Below, piece by piece: positions 18,164 to 26,320 of a DNA stretch of 64,000 nucleotides (positions within the stretch are counted from its first letter, which is position 1; the number at the start of each line of letters is the position of its first letter). The position numbers were made by a program, and so were the translations under genes. Source of the DNA: Ilumatobacter fluminis (GTDB lineage Bacteria; Actinomycetota; Acidimicrobiia; Acidimicrobiales; Ilumatobacteraceae). Location: positions 1,302,001-1,366,000 of the forward strand of contig NZ_SOAU01000001.1 of NCBI RefSeq assembly GCF_004364865.1, in the 5' to 3' direction. Under the pieces are notes generated by a model. It searched no databases. It was not told where the DNA came from and worked only from the letters and a program-made list of their open reading frames with translations.

Positions 18164-19077
18164 GCGACCGCGAGCACGAGCTCGCCGTCCACCCGATTCC
18201 GCGGTGGGTGGGCCGTCTCGCTCGAGCGCAGCGCCCCACGGCGTTCGAGGACCTCGCCGCTCACGACGACATCGCTCCGAGCCCGGATGGCGTCACCGAC
18301 ACCGTCGTCGTCGCTGCAAGCCCGCGGACAGGTTCGAACTTGCTCGTCCACACCCTCCGGGAGCTCGGTGTCGGGGCGGGTGAAGAGTTCTGGACCGAGC
18401 GGATGATCTGGGCGGGCCGAGCCCGCTGGGGGGTGCCGACGATCGACACCCGAGGCGTACTGGGCCAGACGAAGCGGGCGTTGCTCCGGCGTGAACGCTG
18501 GTGGCTGAGCCGGAGCTTCGACGCGGACCAGTTCCTCCGCTATCAGCGTCTCCTCGAGCAGCATCGCTCGACACCCGACGGCGTGTTCGTGATCAAGGTG
18601 TTCCGGCTCCACCTCGATCAGCTCGAGCGTCGGAACCAGTTGTCACCGATCGACGTGCTCCCCGGACGGCTGCACTGGGTGTATCAGTGGCGGCGCGATC
18701 GCGTCGGTCAGGCGATCTCCTACCTCCGGGCGGATGCAACGGCGTCGTGGATCGACACCGACGGGACACGGACGCCCACGTTCGATCCCGACCGTCTGGT
18801 CGATGACGACTATGCCGAGCTCCGACGACTCGTCGAACGGTTCGATCGCAGTGACTCGTGGTGGCGAGCGTGGTTCGATCGACACGGCGTGACGCCGCTC
18901 GAGTTCGAGTACGAACAGCTCGTCGGCGACCTCCGCTCGGCCGTTGCACGAGTTTTCGAATCGCTCGGTCGACCGGTCCCCGACGACGTCGTCGGCGCGA
19001 CGGTCCGCCAACGCGACGATGCGAACGACGAGATCCGTACCCGTCTCCTCGATCGGTACCCGGAGCTCGACCGGTGA
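18160..19077 (+). CDS. Stf0-type sulfotransferase
   Basis: 305 residues. The start is TTG 18160 (TTGA overlap), set by a GGAGG Shine-Dalgarno at 18151-18155. The PAPS loop is VVAASPRTGSNLLVHTL, followed by an active-site region FVIKVFRLHLDQL and YQWRRDRVGQAISYLRA, the pattern of trehalose 2-sulfotransferase Stf0. It differs in family from the sulfotransferase at 12880-13776. Probable role: sulfation of a second position or a different acceptor in the same glycan or a glycolipid. Confidence 0.82.
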   Translation: MSDREHELAVHPIPRWVGRLARAQRPTAFEDLAAHDDIAPSPDGVTDTVVVAASPRTGSNLLVHTLRELGVGAGEEFWTERMIWAGRARWGVPTIDTRGVLGQTKRALLRRERWWLSRSFDADQFLRYQRLLEQHRSTPDGVFVIKVFRLHLDQLERRNQLSPIDVLPGRLHWVYQWRRDRVGQAISYLRADATASWIDTDGTRTPTFDPDRLVDDDYAELRRLVERFDRSDSWWRAWFDRHGVTPLEFEYEQLVGDLRSAVARVFESLGRPVPDDVVGATVRQRDDANDEIRTRLLDRYPELDR

Positions 19078-20162
19078 CCCGACGAGGGCCGCTCACGCTG
19101 AGCGGGCGCGAGCTCGACCTGATCCGAGCCGCGGTCGCGCCGCCCGCCGAGGCGGGCGCTGCGTGGAGCCGCTGGGCTGCCGAGCAGCCGCCCGCAGCCG
19201 CCGACTGGCGATCGCAGCAGCTGCTCGCCTACGTCGTCGAGCGTCTTGGCCCCGATGTGGTCGACGCTCCGACGCGAGATTGGGTCAAGCTGCAGCGACG
19301 TCGCATCTGGGCCGACAACCAGCTCGACCTCGCCGCGCTCGGGTCGGCGATCGACCTGCTCGCCGATCTGGTCTCCGAGCCGATCGTGATCAAGGGCGCT
19401 GCGATGATCGACACGGTGTACCCCCCAGGGCTGAGAGCGATGGGAGACGCCGACCTGGTCGTGGGGCCCGACGCCTACGAAGGGGCCATCGAACGATTGC
19501 TCGAGGCGGGATGGACGGCGGTCGACCGGGTCAGCGACCGGCACGTGTCGCGGGCTGTGGCGCTCGCGAGCCCGAACGGTCGCTCGCTCGACCTGCATCG
19601 GTGGGTGCTGTTCCCGCGTTCGATTCGCCGGCCGGGTGTCGAACTGATCGATCGTGCCGTGCCTGACGGGCCGTTCGGTGCCCGCCGTCTCGATTGGGCC
19701 GACTCGATCGTCCTCGCCGCGCTGCAGGGACCCGACGGTGGCCAGGCGAGTTCGCTGCGATGGCCGATCGATGTCGCCGTGCTGGCTCGACACGCCGGCG
19801 GCGACGTGTGGGACCGTGTCGAGCAGGGAGCCGAGTCGCTCGGGGTCGGGCGACCCGTCGGCGAGTCGCTCGACTGGCTCCGACGTGAGACCGGGGTCGG
19901 GCCGGAGGCCGAGCGGTGCGCTCGGATGTGTCGCCAACCGTACGATCGGTGGTTGGCCGCCGAGTGGGCGTGGCGTCGACGCGGTGGCAGCACGGACGCC
20001 AAGCTCAGGACCTACCGCGACATCAGCCGCGCGCTCGATCGCCGCCCGACGCCGGTCGGTTACGCCGCGGCCCGTTGGGCGGTGTTTCGCGAGAGCGGAG
20101 GCGCCGGTCCGTTCCTCCGGCGACGTTGGGCGCAGCTGAATAACACGTTCCGTGGCGATTGA
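19074..20162 (+). CDS. Nucleotidyltransferase-5 family protein (PF14907-like)
   Basis: 362 residues from GTG 19074 (GTGA overlap). The diagnostic centre is EPIVIKGAAMIDTVYPPGL followed by RAMGDADLVVGPDAY: an IKG motif and an acidic D-x-D pair that would hold the metal. A C-terminal helical part contains His/Trp-rich patches (SLDLHRWVLFPRS). These proteins co-occur with PqqD- and HPr-kinase-like genes in lasso-peptide and glycan loci, but their reaction is not settled. Family assignment is from memory of the motif. Confidence 0.7.
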   Translation: MTRRGPLTLSGRELDLIRAAVAPPAEAGAAWSRWAAEQPPAAADWRSQQLLAYVVERLGPDVVDAPTRDWVKLQRRRIWADNQLDLAALGSAIDLLADLVSEPIVIKGAAMIDTVYPPGLRAMGDADLVVGPDAYEGAIERLLEAGWTAVDRVSDRHVSRAVALASPNGRSLDLHRWVLFPRSIRRPGVELIDRAVPDGPFGARRLDWADSIVLAALQGPDGGQASSLRWPIDVAVLARHAGGDVWDRVEQGAESLGVGRPVGESLDWLRRETGVGPEAERCARMCRQPYDRWLAAEWAWRRRGGSTDAKLRTYRDISRALDRRPTPVGYAAARWAVFRESGGAGPFLRRRWAQLNNTFRGD

Positions 20163-20241
20163 AGTCGGACATGCGCACTGAGCGCGATCGGACATCGAGC
20201 GTTCACGAACAAAGGGTGGACTCGGGGACATGCCGCACGAC

Positions 20242-20247
20242 TAGAGT
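20242..20247 (+). promoter_or_regulatory. Candidate -10 (TAGAGT) of the LPXTG-protein gene
   Basis: Lies 7 nt before ATG 20255. A GTTCACGAAC near-palindrome at 20201-20210 lies about 30 bp further upstream and might be an operator. Confidence 0.5.
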
Positions 20248-20254
20248 GGCTGAC

Positions 20255-20797
20255 ATGGTGGACAAGAGCGTGTTCAAGCGGGCCGGCCTCCTCATGGCGT
20301 TGGCAGGCGGCGGCCTGCTGGCAACAGGAGCCGTGGCGCAGGCATACCCGCCCCTCGAGCCGGCCGTGTCGGTCGACGACCCGACGCCCGACCCGAGCGG
20401 TCCGGTGATCGCCACCGTCACCGGGTGCCAGCCCGGCGAGACGGTCGAGTTCGAACTCGTCGACTCCACCGACACCGACACGTGCGTCGAAGTCAACGGC
20501 GCCGGGTTCGCTCAGGTCGCCGTCGCCGACGGAACCGCCACCGGCGACCTCGAGGCACCCGCCAGCCCGGGCACCTACCAGGGCACCGCCGAACTGCTCA
20601 CCACCGAAGCGACGTTGCCGTTCCAGATCGTCGTCGAGGCCGGGGTCACCCCGCCGCCGACGCCGACCACGCCCGTCACGCTGCCGAGTACCGGTGGCGA
20701 ATCGGGTCAGATGGTGCCGCTCGCCGTCGGCTTGCTCGCAGCGGGCGCCGGCCTGCTTGCCGTGGCGTCGTTCCGACGCCGACACGCCGAGGCCTGA
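20255..20797 (+). CDS. Sortase-anchored small surface protein (LPXTG)
   Basis: 180 residues. Signal peptide FKRAGLLMALAGGGLLATGAVAQA (cleavage after AQA). The mature domain of about 110 residues resembles a small beta-sandwich (DPSGPVIATVTGCQPGETVEF) with one Cys pair (VTGCQ, TDTCVEV). Then a Pro/Thr spacer, the sorting motif LPSTG, a hydrophobic stretch and the RRRH tail. A sortase should cleave T-G and link it to the cell wall; none is in the window. It sits mid-locus and may be an acceptor of the glycan. Confidence 0.83.
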   Translation: MVDKSVFKRAGLLMALAGGGLLATGAVAQAYPPLEPAVSVDDPTPDPSGPVIATVTGCQPGETVEFELVDSTDTDTCVEVNGAGFAQVAVADGTATGDLEAPASPGTYQGTAELLTTEATLPFQIVVEAGVTPPPTPTTPVTLPSTGGESGQMVPLAVGLLAAGAGLLAVASFRRRHAEA

Positions 20798-20855
20798 TCC
20801 GATCGGCGGCGTCGCTGCCGCCGATGTGATCGACCTCCGGCAGGAGGTCGCGCAC

Positions 20856-20861
20856 TACCGT
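20856..20861 (+). promoter_or_regulatory. Candidate -10 (TACCGT) of the PqqD/HPrK/GT operon
   Basis: Lies 8 nt before ATG 20870 and probably drives the six-gene cassette that follows, in which every junction overlaps. Confidence 0.5.
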
Positions 20862-20869
20862 TGTCCTCC

Positions 20870-21259
20870 ATGCCTCGTTATCGCGCCTCTGCATCCACCG
20901 CCGCCGAGATCCTCGACGGCGAGGCGATCGTGATCGACCTCGCATCGGGGGCGTACTTCAGCTTCACCGGCTGGACCACGTGGGCGTGGGAGTCGTTGAC
21001 CGCAGGCGCCGACAGCGACGAGATCGCTGCGGTGTTCGCCGACCATGGCGGCATCGACGAGTTCGTCGAACAACTCACGAGCGCCGGCCTGCTCGTCGCT
21101 CGCGACGGCGGCGATCCCGAGCCGATGCCGCAACGTCCTGACGGCGACGTCGAGCCGCTGCAGTTCGACCGGTTCGACGACATGGCCGACATGATCAAGA
21201 TCGATCCCGTGCACGACGTTTCCCAGGAGGCCGGGTGGCCACAGCCGGCCGACGGCTGA
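20870..21259 (+). CDS. PqqD-like peptide-binding protein
   Basis: 129 residues from ATG 20870. Residues 1-85 match the PqqD winged-helix fold: an ILDGEAIVIDLASGAYFSFTG strand pair, then TTWAWESL and a helical VEQLTSAGLLV. Such domains bind leader peptides in RiPP pathways or accompany kinases. An acidic tail of about 45 residues ends DPVHDVSQEAGWPQPADG and is not part of the PqqD core. The HPr-kinase-like gene starts inside this tail's coding region, so the two are tightly coupled. Confidence 0.72.
   Translation: MPRYRASASTAAEILDGEAIVIDLASGAYFSFTGWTTWAWESLTAGADSDEIAAVFADHGGIDEFVEQLTSAGLLVARDGGDPEPMPQRPDGDVEPLQFDRFDDMADMIKIDPVHDVSQEAGWPQPADG
21225..21230 (+). promoter_or_regulatory. Shine-Dalgarno AGGAGG inside the PqqD-like gene
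   Basis: Perfect AGGAGG 4 nt before GTG 21235; it fixes that start for the kinase-like gene and creates a 25-nt overlap. Confidence 0.7.
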
Positions 21260-22281
21260 CCTCCGATCCACGACGGGCGATCGCCGAACTGCGTGCGTCG
21301 TGGACAGCGTGCACCGGCCCGGTCACGTCGTTTGCGTTCCGGCTCGGCGGCCTGACGATCCGACTGCACGGTGCGGGCACGGTGCTCGAACGGTTGGTGC
21401 CGGCGTTCGAACATCACCCGCCCGTCGAGGACACGACCGTCGCCCCGGATCTCACGGTGCTCGTCTGGGATCTGTCGATCACCGAGCACCGGCCCCACCT
21501 CGCCGGCGACGTGTTCCACGTCGACGGCGACCACGACGAATCCCGCTCCGGTGGCGAGGTCCGGGTCCGATACGACTGGCCTCAGCAGGCGATCCAGGTC
21601 TGGGACGCCGACGAGGCGACCGGCTACTGGGTGATCGAGGACCCCGACCGCCTCGCGTGGTGGGAGGAAGCAGCCCCGCTGCGCCCGATGCTCGCCTGGT
21701 TCCTCACGGCACAGGGGTGGTACTTCGCTCACGGTGCGGCGGTCGCCGTCGACGATCGGGCCGTGCTGCTGGTGGGTCCGGGCGGCTCCGGGAAGTCGAC
21801 CACGGCATTGCGGTGTCAACGTGCCGGTCTCGACTACCTCGGCGACGACTATTGCCTCGTCGGCACGTTCGGCGACGATGATGGGTACGTGGTGGCGTCG
21901 CTGTATCGCACGGCCAAGCTCCGACCCGTCGACGGCCCGGGTTTCGAGGCGGAGCTGACGCGAAACGAGGAGGGCCGCAAGATCGTGCTCACGGTCGACG
22001 ATCGGCACGGCGGCGCCGTCATCGGCCGAGCCCGACTCCTCGGCGTCGCCTCCGTCGAGGTCGGCAGCGGAGCGACGACCGAGTTCTCCGCCGGTCACGC
22101 CGGCACCGTCCTGCAGGCCCTGGCACCGACCACGTTCGAACAGCTCCCAGGGGTCGGAGCCCGAAGCCTTCGGGCGTTCGCAACGATGCTCCGGAGCGTG
22201 CCGACCGGAATCATTCGACTGGGCCACGACACGGCCGGCGTGGTCACGGCGGTACGGGACCGAATCGAGGACTGGTCATGA
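21235..22281 (+). CDS. HPr-kinase-like serine kinase
   Basis: 348 residues. Walker A LLVGPGGSGKSTTAL near residues 178-192 and the HPrK-type second motif DYLGDDYCLV about 20 residues later. The N-terminal half (FRLGGLTIRLHG ... DLTVLVWDL) resembles the non-catalytic domain of this group. There is no HPr or PTS gene here. Related kinases phosphorylate lasso peptides (paeninodin PadeK) or unknown targets beside PqqD- and nucleotidyltransferase-5-type genes. The natural substrate is unknown; a peptide, the PqqD tail or a glycan are all conceivable. Confidence 0.75.
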   Translation: MATAGRRLTSDPRRAIAELRASWTACTGPVTSFAFRLGGLTIRLHGAGTVLERLVPAFEHHPPVEDTTVAPDLTVLVWDLSITEHRPHLAGDVFHVDGDHDESRSGGEVRVRYDWPQQAIQVWDADEATGYWVIEDPDRLAWWEEAAPLRPMLAWFLTAQGWYFAHGAAVAVDDRAVLLVGPGGSGKSTTALRCQRAGLDYLGDDYCLVGTFGDDDGYVVASLYRTAKLRPVDGPGFEAELTRNEEGRKIVLTVDDRHGGAVIGRARLLGVASVEVGSGATTEFSAGHAGTVLQALAPTTFEQLPGVGARSLRAFATMLRSVPTGIIRLGHDTAGVVTAVRDRIEDWS

Positions 22282-22982
22282 CGGACACCGCCGACCCTCT
22301 GGCCGTGACGGTGGTCGTCCCGATGCACAACAGTGTGGCGTACCTGGCCGAGACGTTGGAAGCGATCGGGGCCCAGACCCGCCCGGCATCCGAAGTCCTG
22401 GTCGTCGACGATCGTTCCACCGACGGCTCCGCCGACCTCGCCCGTCGCGTCCTCCCGCGCGTCCGGATCGAACGCGCCGACTTCGGCCATCCCGAACGAT
22501 CGCGCGGCTACGGCGTGCAATCGGCGTCGCACGAGCTGATCGCGTTCTGCGACGCCGACGATGTGTGGCTGCCGCACAAGCTCGAGCGCCAACTCGATGC
22601 CGTCGCCGACTTCGACCCGGCCGGACCACTGCTCTGTTGGACGAAGCTCGACGAGTTCGTGTCGCCCGAACTGTCCCCCGACGAATATCAGGGACGCGAA
22701 CCGTTCCTCGACCACGCGGCACGGCTCGTGTCGTCGCTGCTCACCACGAGGTCGACGTGCACGACCTCCTCGCCGACCCTCCAGGAGAGCGGCAGCTGGG
22801 TCGAGTGGGTGTCGGGCCTCGCTCCCGATGTTCCCTCGGTCGCCGTCGACGAGGTGCTGATGCGGCGTCGCCTCCACCTCACCAACCACAGCGCGGTCAC
22901 CCGCTCGTCCGATCAGATCGAGGCGTGGCTCCGCGCAGCACGCCAGGCGGCAGCCCAACATCGTGAGGACGGGAAACAGTGA
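22278..22982 (+). CDS. GT2-family glycosyltransferase (short)
   Basis: 234 residues, ATGA overlap with the kinase gene. GT-A motifs: TVVVPMHNSVAYLAETL, VVDDRSTDGS, and DxD in FCDADDVWLPHKLERQ. The usual C-terminal E-D-x-x-L motif is reduced (WVEWVSGL), so acceptor handling may be unusual. First of three consecutive short GT2s that bracket a nucleotidyltransferase-like gene. Confidence 0.8.
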   Translation: MTDTADPLAVTVVVPMHNSVAYLAETLEAIGAQTRPASEVLVVDDRSTDGSADLARRVLPRVRIERADFGHPERSRGYGVQSASHELIAFCDADDVWLPHKLERQLDAVADFDPAGPLLCWTKLDEFVSPELSPDEYQGREPFLDHAARLVSSLLTTRSTCTTSSPTLQESGSWVEWVSGLAPDVPSVAVDEVLMRRRLHLTNHSAVTRSSDQIEAWLRAARQAAAQHREDGKQ

Positions 22983-23671
22983 CGCAGCCGGATGTCACGG
23001 TCGTCGTGCCCGTTTACAACCGGGGGAGCGTCGTCGGCGACGCCGTCGCCAGCATCGTGCGACAAGATGTCCCCGCCCGGATCGTCCTGGTCGACGACGG
23101 CTCGTCCGACGACACGCTCGCCGTCCTGACGAGCCTCGCCGAGACGTCGGGGGGACGGGTGAGCGTCGTGGCCCAGGACAACGCCGGGCCCGCCGCTGCC
23201 CGCAACGCCGGCGTCGCGGCGAGCTCGACCGAACTCGTGACCTTTCTCGACAGCGACGACCTCATGGAGCCCGGCCGGCTGCAGCGGCAGATCGACGCGT
23301 GGCGTGAGGCGCCGGGCCAGGTCGTGGTGATCGGCCACGAGCGGGTCGAGATCGCCCCCGGCGTGGAGCCGCCCGACCACATCGCGACCCGGATGTCGAC
23401 CGGGCAGACGCTGTACCACACATCGGTCTTGCTCTCGCGGGCGCAGTACGACGCGGTCGGCGGGTTCGACGACACCATGCGGCTGGCTGAGGACGTCGAC
23501 TTCCTGATCAGGCTCGAAGAGGCGGGGAACGAGGTCGTCGACCTCGGGGACGTCGTGATCACCCGGCGGATCCTGGGCGACAACCTTGTCTACGACCCGG
23601 CGGTCGGGCGATCTCTGTTCCTCCTCCTCCGGCGTCGGGCAGAGCGGGCGAGGGAATCGGGTCGGCGATGA
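22979..23671 (+). CDS. GT2-family glycosyltransferase (short)
   Basis: 230 residues, GTG 22979 with GTGA overlap. Motifs: VTVVVPVYNRGSVVGDAVAS, LVDDGSSDDT, GPAAARNAGV, FLDSDDLMEPGRLQRQ, and the acceptor motif LAEDVDFLIRLEEAG. It closely parallels the protein at 24708-25418, including a C-terminal NLVYD and Arg-rich helix. The two probably arose by duplication and may add successive residues. Confidence 0.85.
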   Translation: MTQPDVTVVVPVYNRGSVVGDAVASIVRQDVPARIVLVDDGSSDDTLAVLTSLAETSGGRVSVVAQDNAGPAAARNAGVAASSTELVTFLDSDDLMEPGRLQRQIDAWREAPGQVVVIGHERVEIAPGVEPPDHIATRMSTGQTLYHTSVLLSRAQYDAVGGFDDTMRLAEDVDFLIRLEEAGNEVVDLGDVVITRRILGDNLVYDPAVGRSLFLLLRRRAERARESGRR

Positions 23672-24711
23672 CGCCGCGCGAGCGGCAGCGGCTCGCCGCG
23701 TTGCTCCGGGCAGCGACCTCGACCGGCGTCGCATCCATCGACGCGTGGCAGTCGCTGCCCGACGACTTCGACCTCGACGAGATCTGGGACCGGGAGCTCG
23801 GCCGACTCCTGCCGTCGATCGGCCGCAATCTCTCCGATGCCGGCGCCGACGTTCCCGAACTGCCGAGACTGCGAGGCTTCCAGCGCAAGTGGTGGGTCGA
23901 GCAACAGCTGACGGCGCGCTGGCTCGCCGAGCCGATCGACGTCCTCGCATCGGCCGGTCTCGACGTGGCCGTCGCCGGTGGTCTCGCGTGGTCGGCGAAC
24001 GCATGGGGGTATGCCGACCGACCAGGGGTTCGGTGGGCGGACGACACCCATCTGCTGGTTCGCGCGGACGATGCGGTGCGGGCCCATGCTGCGCTCGTCG
24101 GCGTCGGCGCGCACGGCCGTCCCGAGGAGCGCGTCGCTCGACGCGTGCGTTTGCACGTCGGGACACCGCTGCATGTCGACGAACGATGGACGACGCTGGG
24201 GTGGCTGCCGACCTCCGGAGTCCGGAGAACGGCCGACTGGTGGACGGATACGGTCGAGATCGAGGTCGGCGAACGCCAGGCCCATGCGCTCGAGCCCAAC
24301 GCAGCCTTCGTCGCCCGGTGCGGTGATCTCGCAGCGGGCATCGATGTGCCGAGCGCTCTGCTCGACCTGTGCCGCGTCCGGCAGAGCGCGACGTTCGACC
24401 GTTCGATGGTCCGGGCCGTCGCCGGTCGCTGGGGTCTCGACGACGCGGCCGCCCGATGGTCGACGGTCGTCGACCAGGTGCTCGACCCGACCGACGACCG
24501 CTGGATCGACGCCGTCGCTCCCATCGGCCGGCTCGAGGCGGCCCGACGTTCGTGGTCGACCACCGTGGGCCGACTCGGTCGACGCCGAGCGGTCGCAGCC
24601 GGCCCCGAACTGCTCGCCGAACGGTGGCACCTGTCGCATGTCGGCGAACTGCCGGCCGGACTCGCACGTCGGCTTCGTGATCGAACACGACGGTTCCGAG
24701 GCGCAGCGTGA
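23668..24711 (+). CDS. Divergent nucleotidyltransferase-5-like protein
   Basis: 347 residues, ATGA overlap. The layout follows the protein at 19074-20162: a long N-terminal helical region (FQRKWWVEQQLTARWL), then VLASAGLDVAVAGGLAWSAN and RWADDTHLLVRADDA where the paralogue has IKGAAM and MGDADLVV. The Lys of the IKG motif is absent and the D-x-D is rearranged to DDTHL, so catalysis may be altered or lost. Family placement is inferred from this comparison and position; I am only moderately sure. Confidence 0.55.
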   Translation: MTPRERQRLAALLRAATSTGVASIDAWQSLPDDFDLDEIWDRELGRLLPSIGRNLSDAGADVPELPRLRGFQRKWWVEQQLTARWLAEPIDVLASAGLDVAVAGGLAWSANAWGYADRPGVRWADDTHLLVRADDAVRAHAALVGVGAHGRPEERVARRVRLHVGTPLHVDERWTTLGWLPTSGVRRTADWWTDTVEIEVGERQAHALEPNAAFVARCGDLAAGIDVPSALLDLCRVRQSATFDRSMVRAVAGRWGLDDAAARWSTVVDQVLDPTDDRWIDAVAPIGRLEAARRSWSTTVGRLGRRRAVAAGPELLAERWHLSHVGELPAGLARRLRDRTRRFRGAA

Positions 24712-25418
24712 CCCGCTCGCCGTCCGTCGCCGTCGTCGTCCCGGTCCTCGATCGTCCGATGGTCACCGATGCGGTCGACAGTGCCCTCGCTGCGATCGGG
24801 GTCGACGTCGAGATCGTCGTCGTCGACGACGGTTCCGGGCCTGAGACATCCGATCTGGTCGATCGCCTGGCAGCGGCGCATCCCGCCGTCTCGGCGATCC
24901 ACCAACCGAACCGGGGACAGTCGGCCGCGCGCAACACCGGCGTGGCGTCGTCGGTCGCCCCGGTCGTCGCCTTCCTCGACAGCGACGATCTCATGGTCCC
25001 GGACCGCCTGGTCCGTCAGATCGAGGTGCTGACCGCCTCACCCGACCGGTCGTTCGTCCTCGGACAGGAGGAACTCGTGGTCGCCGACGGAGTCCAGTTG
25101 CCCCGTCAGGAGGCGGCGCGAGCAGAGCGCGGCGAACGTACCTACTTCTCGTCGGTGCTGCTCCGACGGTCCGACTTCGAGTCGATCGGTGGCTACGACG
25201 AGTCGCTCCGCTACGGCGAGGACATCGATCTCGTCGTCCGCCTCACCGATGCGGGCTTGTCGATGGTGACGATCGACGACGTCGTGGTGAGGCGGCGGAT
25301 CCATGGCGACAACCTCGTGATGGACGAGGAGGCCGTCGATCGGGCAATCTTCGAGGTGTACCGCCGCCGCGCTCGACGGCGAGCGAGTCAGGACCGGTCG
25401 TCGTCGGCGGCCAAGTAG
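24708..25418 (+). CDS. GT2-family glycosyltransferase (short)
   Basis: 236 residues, GTG 24708 with GTGA overlap. Motifs: VAVVVPVLDRPMVTDAVDSA, VVDDGSGPET, QSAARNTGVASS, FLDSDDLMVPDRLVRQIE, and LRYGEDIDLVVRLTDAG. Paralogue of the 22979 gene. Ends the cassette; its last 31 nt overlap the convergent nuclease gene. Confidence 0.84.
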   Translation: MTRSPSVAVVVPVLDRPMVTDAVDSALAAIGVDVEIVVVDDGSGPETSDLVDRLAAAHPAVSAIHQPNRGQSAARNTGVASSVAPVVAFLDSDDLMVPDRLVRQIEVLTASPDRSFVLGQEELVVADGVQLPRQEAARAERGERTYFSSVLLRRSDFESIGGYDESLRYGEDIDLVVRLTDAGLSMVTIDDVVVRRRIHGDNLVMDEEAVDRAIFEVYRRRARRRASQDRSSSAAK

Positions 25419-26320
25419 GCCTGGCCCTCGTCGCACTCCGAGGCCATCGGGCACCACTTGCACGACACACCCGGACGCTTGACCGGCGTCCGCCCCTCGA
25501 CCTGGAGTTCGATCTCGGCGTGTATGGCGTCGAGGGTGCGTCGTGTTGCCGTGAGCAGGATCCGTTCGTCGACGTCTTCGACGACCGGCTCGCCGGCATC
25601 GAGGTAGAACGACGCCAACTTGCGCGGTGGAACGCCGGTGCGGAGTGTCTCGACGAGGGCGTAGAAGCGGAGGTCTTCACGATGCTTCGGTGACACCCAC
25701 CCGGTCTTGAGGTCGATGATCACCTTGCGGCTCTCGGCACCGGCCGGCCGGCCGATCGTGAGGTCGACCTTGCCGGACAGGACGATCGGGCCCTGGATGG
25801 GCCACCGCACGGATGATTCGGTGGTCGGCGCTGCCCGCCGGTCGAGCGGCGGGAAGCACTCGACGAACTTGATGACCTTGTCGACCGCGAAGCCGGTGAG
25901 GTCAGCGCGGTCCGCTTCGCTCAGCCGCTCGATCCACTCGCCGAGTGACGTGTCCTCGTCGGCCAGGCGTGCGATCGCCTCGTCGACCAGGTCGGCCGGG
26001 ACCGGATCGCCGCGCCAGTTGATGCCGATCTGGATCGCACGATGCGCGACCTGCCCGCCGGCGACGGCCGGCGACCACGAGAAGTCGTCGGGCAGGAGGT
26101 GCTGGACCTCGCATCCGAGCACGCTCGTGACGCGGTGCTTGCTCAGGAACAGGGTCGTCGTCCCGAGTCGCTCGGCGAACTCGGCGAAGGCGTCGTCGAC
26201 GTCGCTGCGGATCGAAGCGACGAACGCCTGGTCGAACACCAGCGGATCGGGCGCTCGCCGGAGCAGCCCGAGCGTCTTGTTCTGCAGCGGCGTGAGTTCG
26301 GGGGGAGCCTTGTCGGTCAT
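25388..26320 (-). CDS. PD-(D/E)XK nuclease family protein (Cas4/RecB-like)
   Basis: 310 residues from ATG 26320, which overlaps the GT4 stop by 4 nt (ATGA). The nuclease core is GKVDLTIGRP followed by KVIIDLKTGW (the D and D-x-K of PD-(D/E)XK) and a downstream helix EDLRFYALVETL. C-terminal cysteines in VSCKWCPMASECDEG together with an upstream LGCEV could ligate an Fe-S cluster, as in Cas4 and AddB. No cas or helicase genes are near. Probably a DNA repair exonuclease; why it is co-transcribed with a glycosyltransferase is unclear. Confidence 0.78.
   Translation of the reverse strand: MTDKAPPELTPLQNKTLGLLRRAPDPLVFDQAFVASIRSDVDDAFAEFAERLGTTTLFLSKHRVTSVLGCEVQHLLPDDFSWSPAVAGGQVAHRAIQIGINWRGDPVPADLVDEAIARLADEDTSLGEWIERLSEADRADLTGFAVDKVIKFVECFPPLDRRAAPTTESSVRWPIQGPIVLSGKVDLTIGRPAGAESRKVIIDLKTGWVSPKHREDLRFYALVETLRTGVPPRKLASFYLDAGEPVVEDVDERILLTATRRTLDAIHAEIELQVEGRTPVKRPGVSCKWCPMASECDEGQAYLAADDDRS

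Noticed and set aside
20201-20210. GTTCACGAAC as an SOS (LexA) box
   Set aside because: The actinobacterial SOS box reads GAAC-N4-GTTC; this is the opposite arrangement and the downstream gene is a surface protein.
19074-25418. Complete lasso-peptide biosynthesis cluster
   Set aside because: PqqD-, HPrK- and nucleotidyltransferase-like genes are present, but I see no asparagine-synthase-like cyclase, no B2 protease and no convincing precursor peptide.
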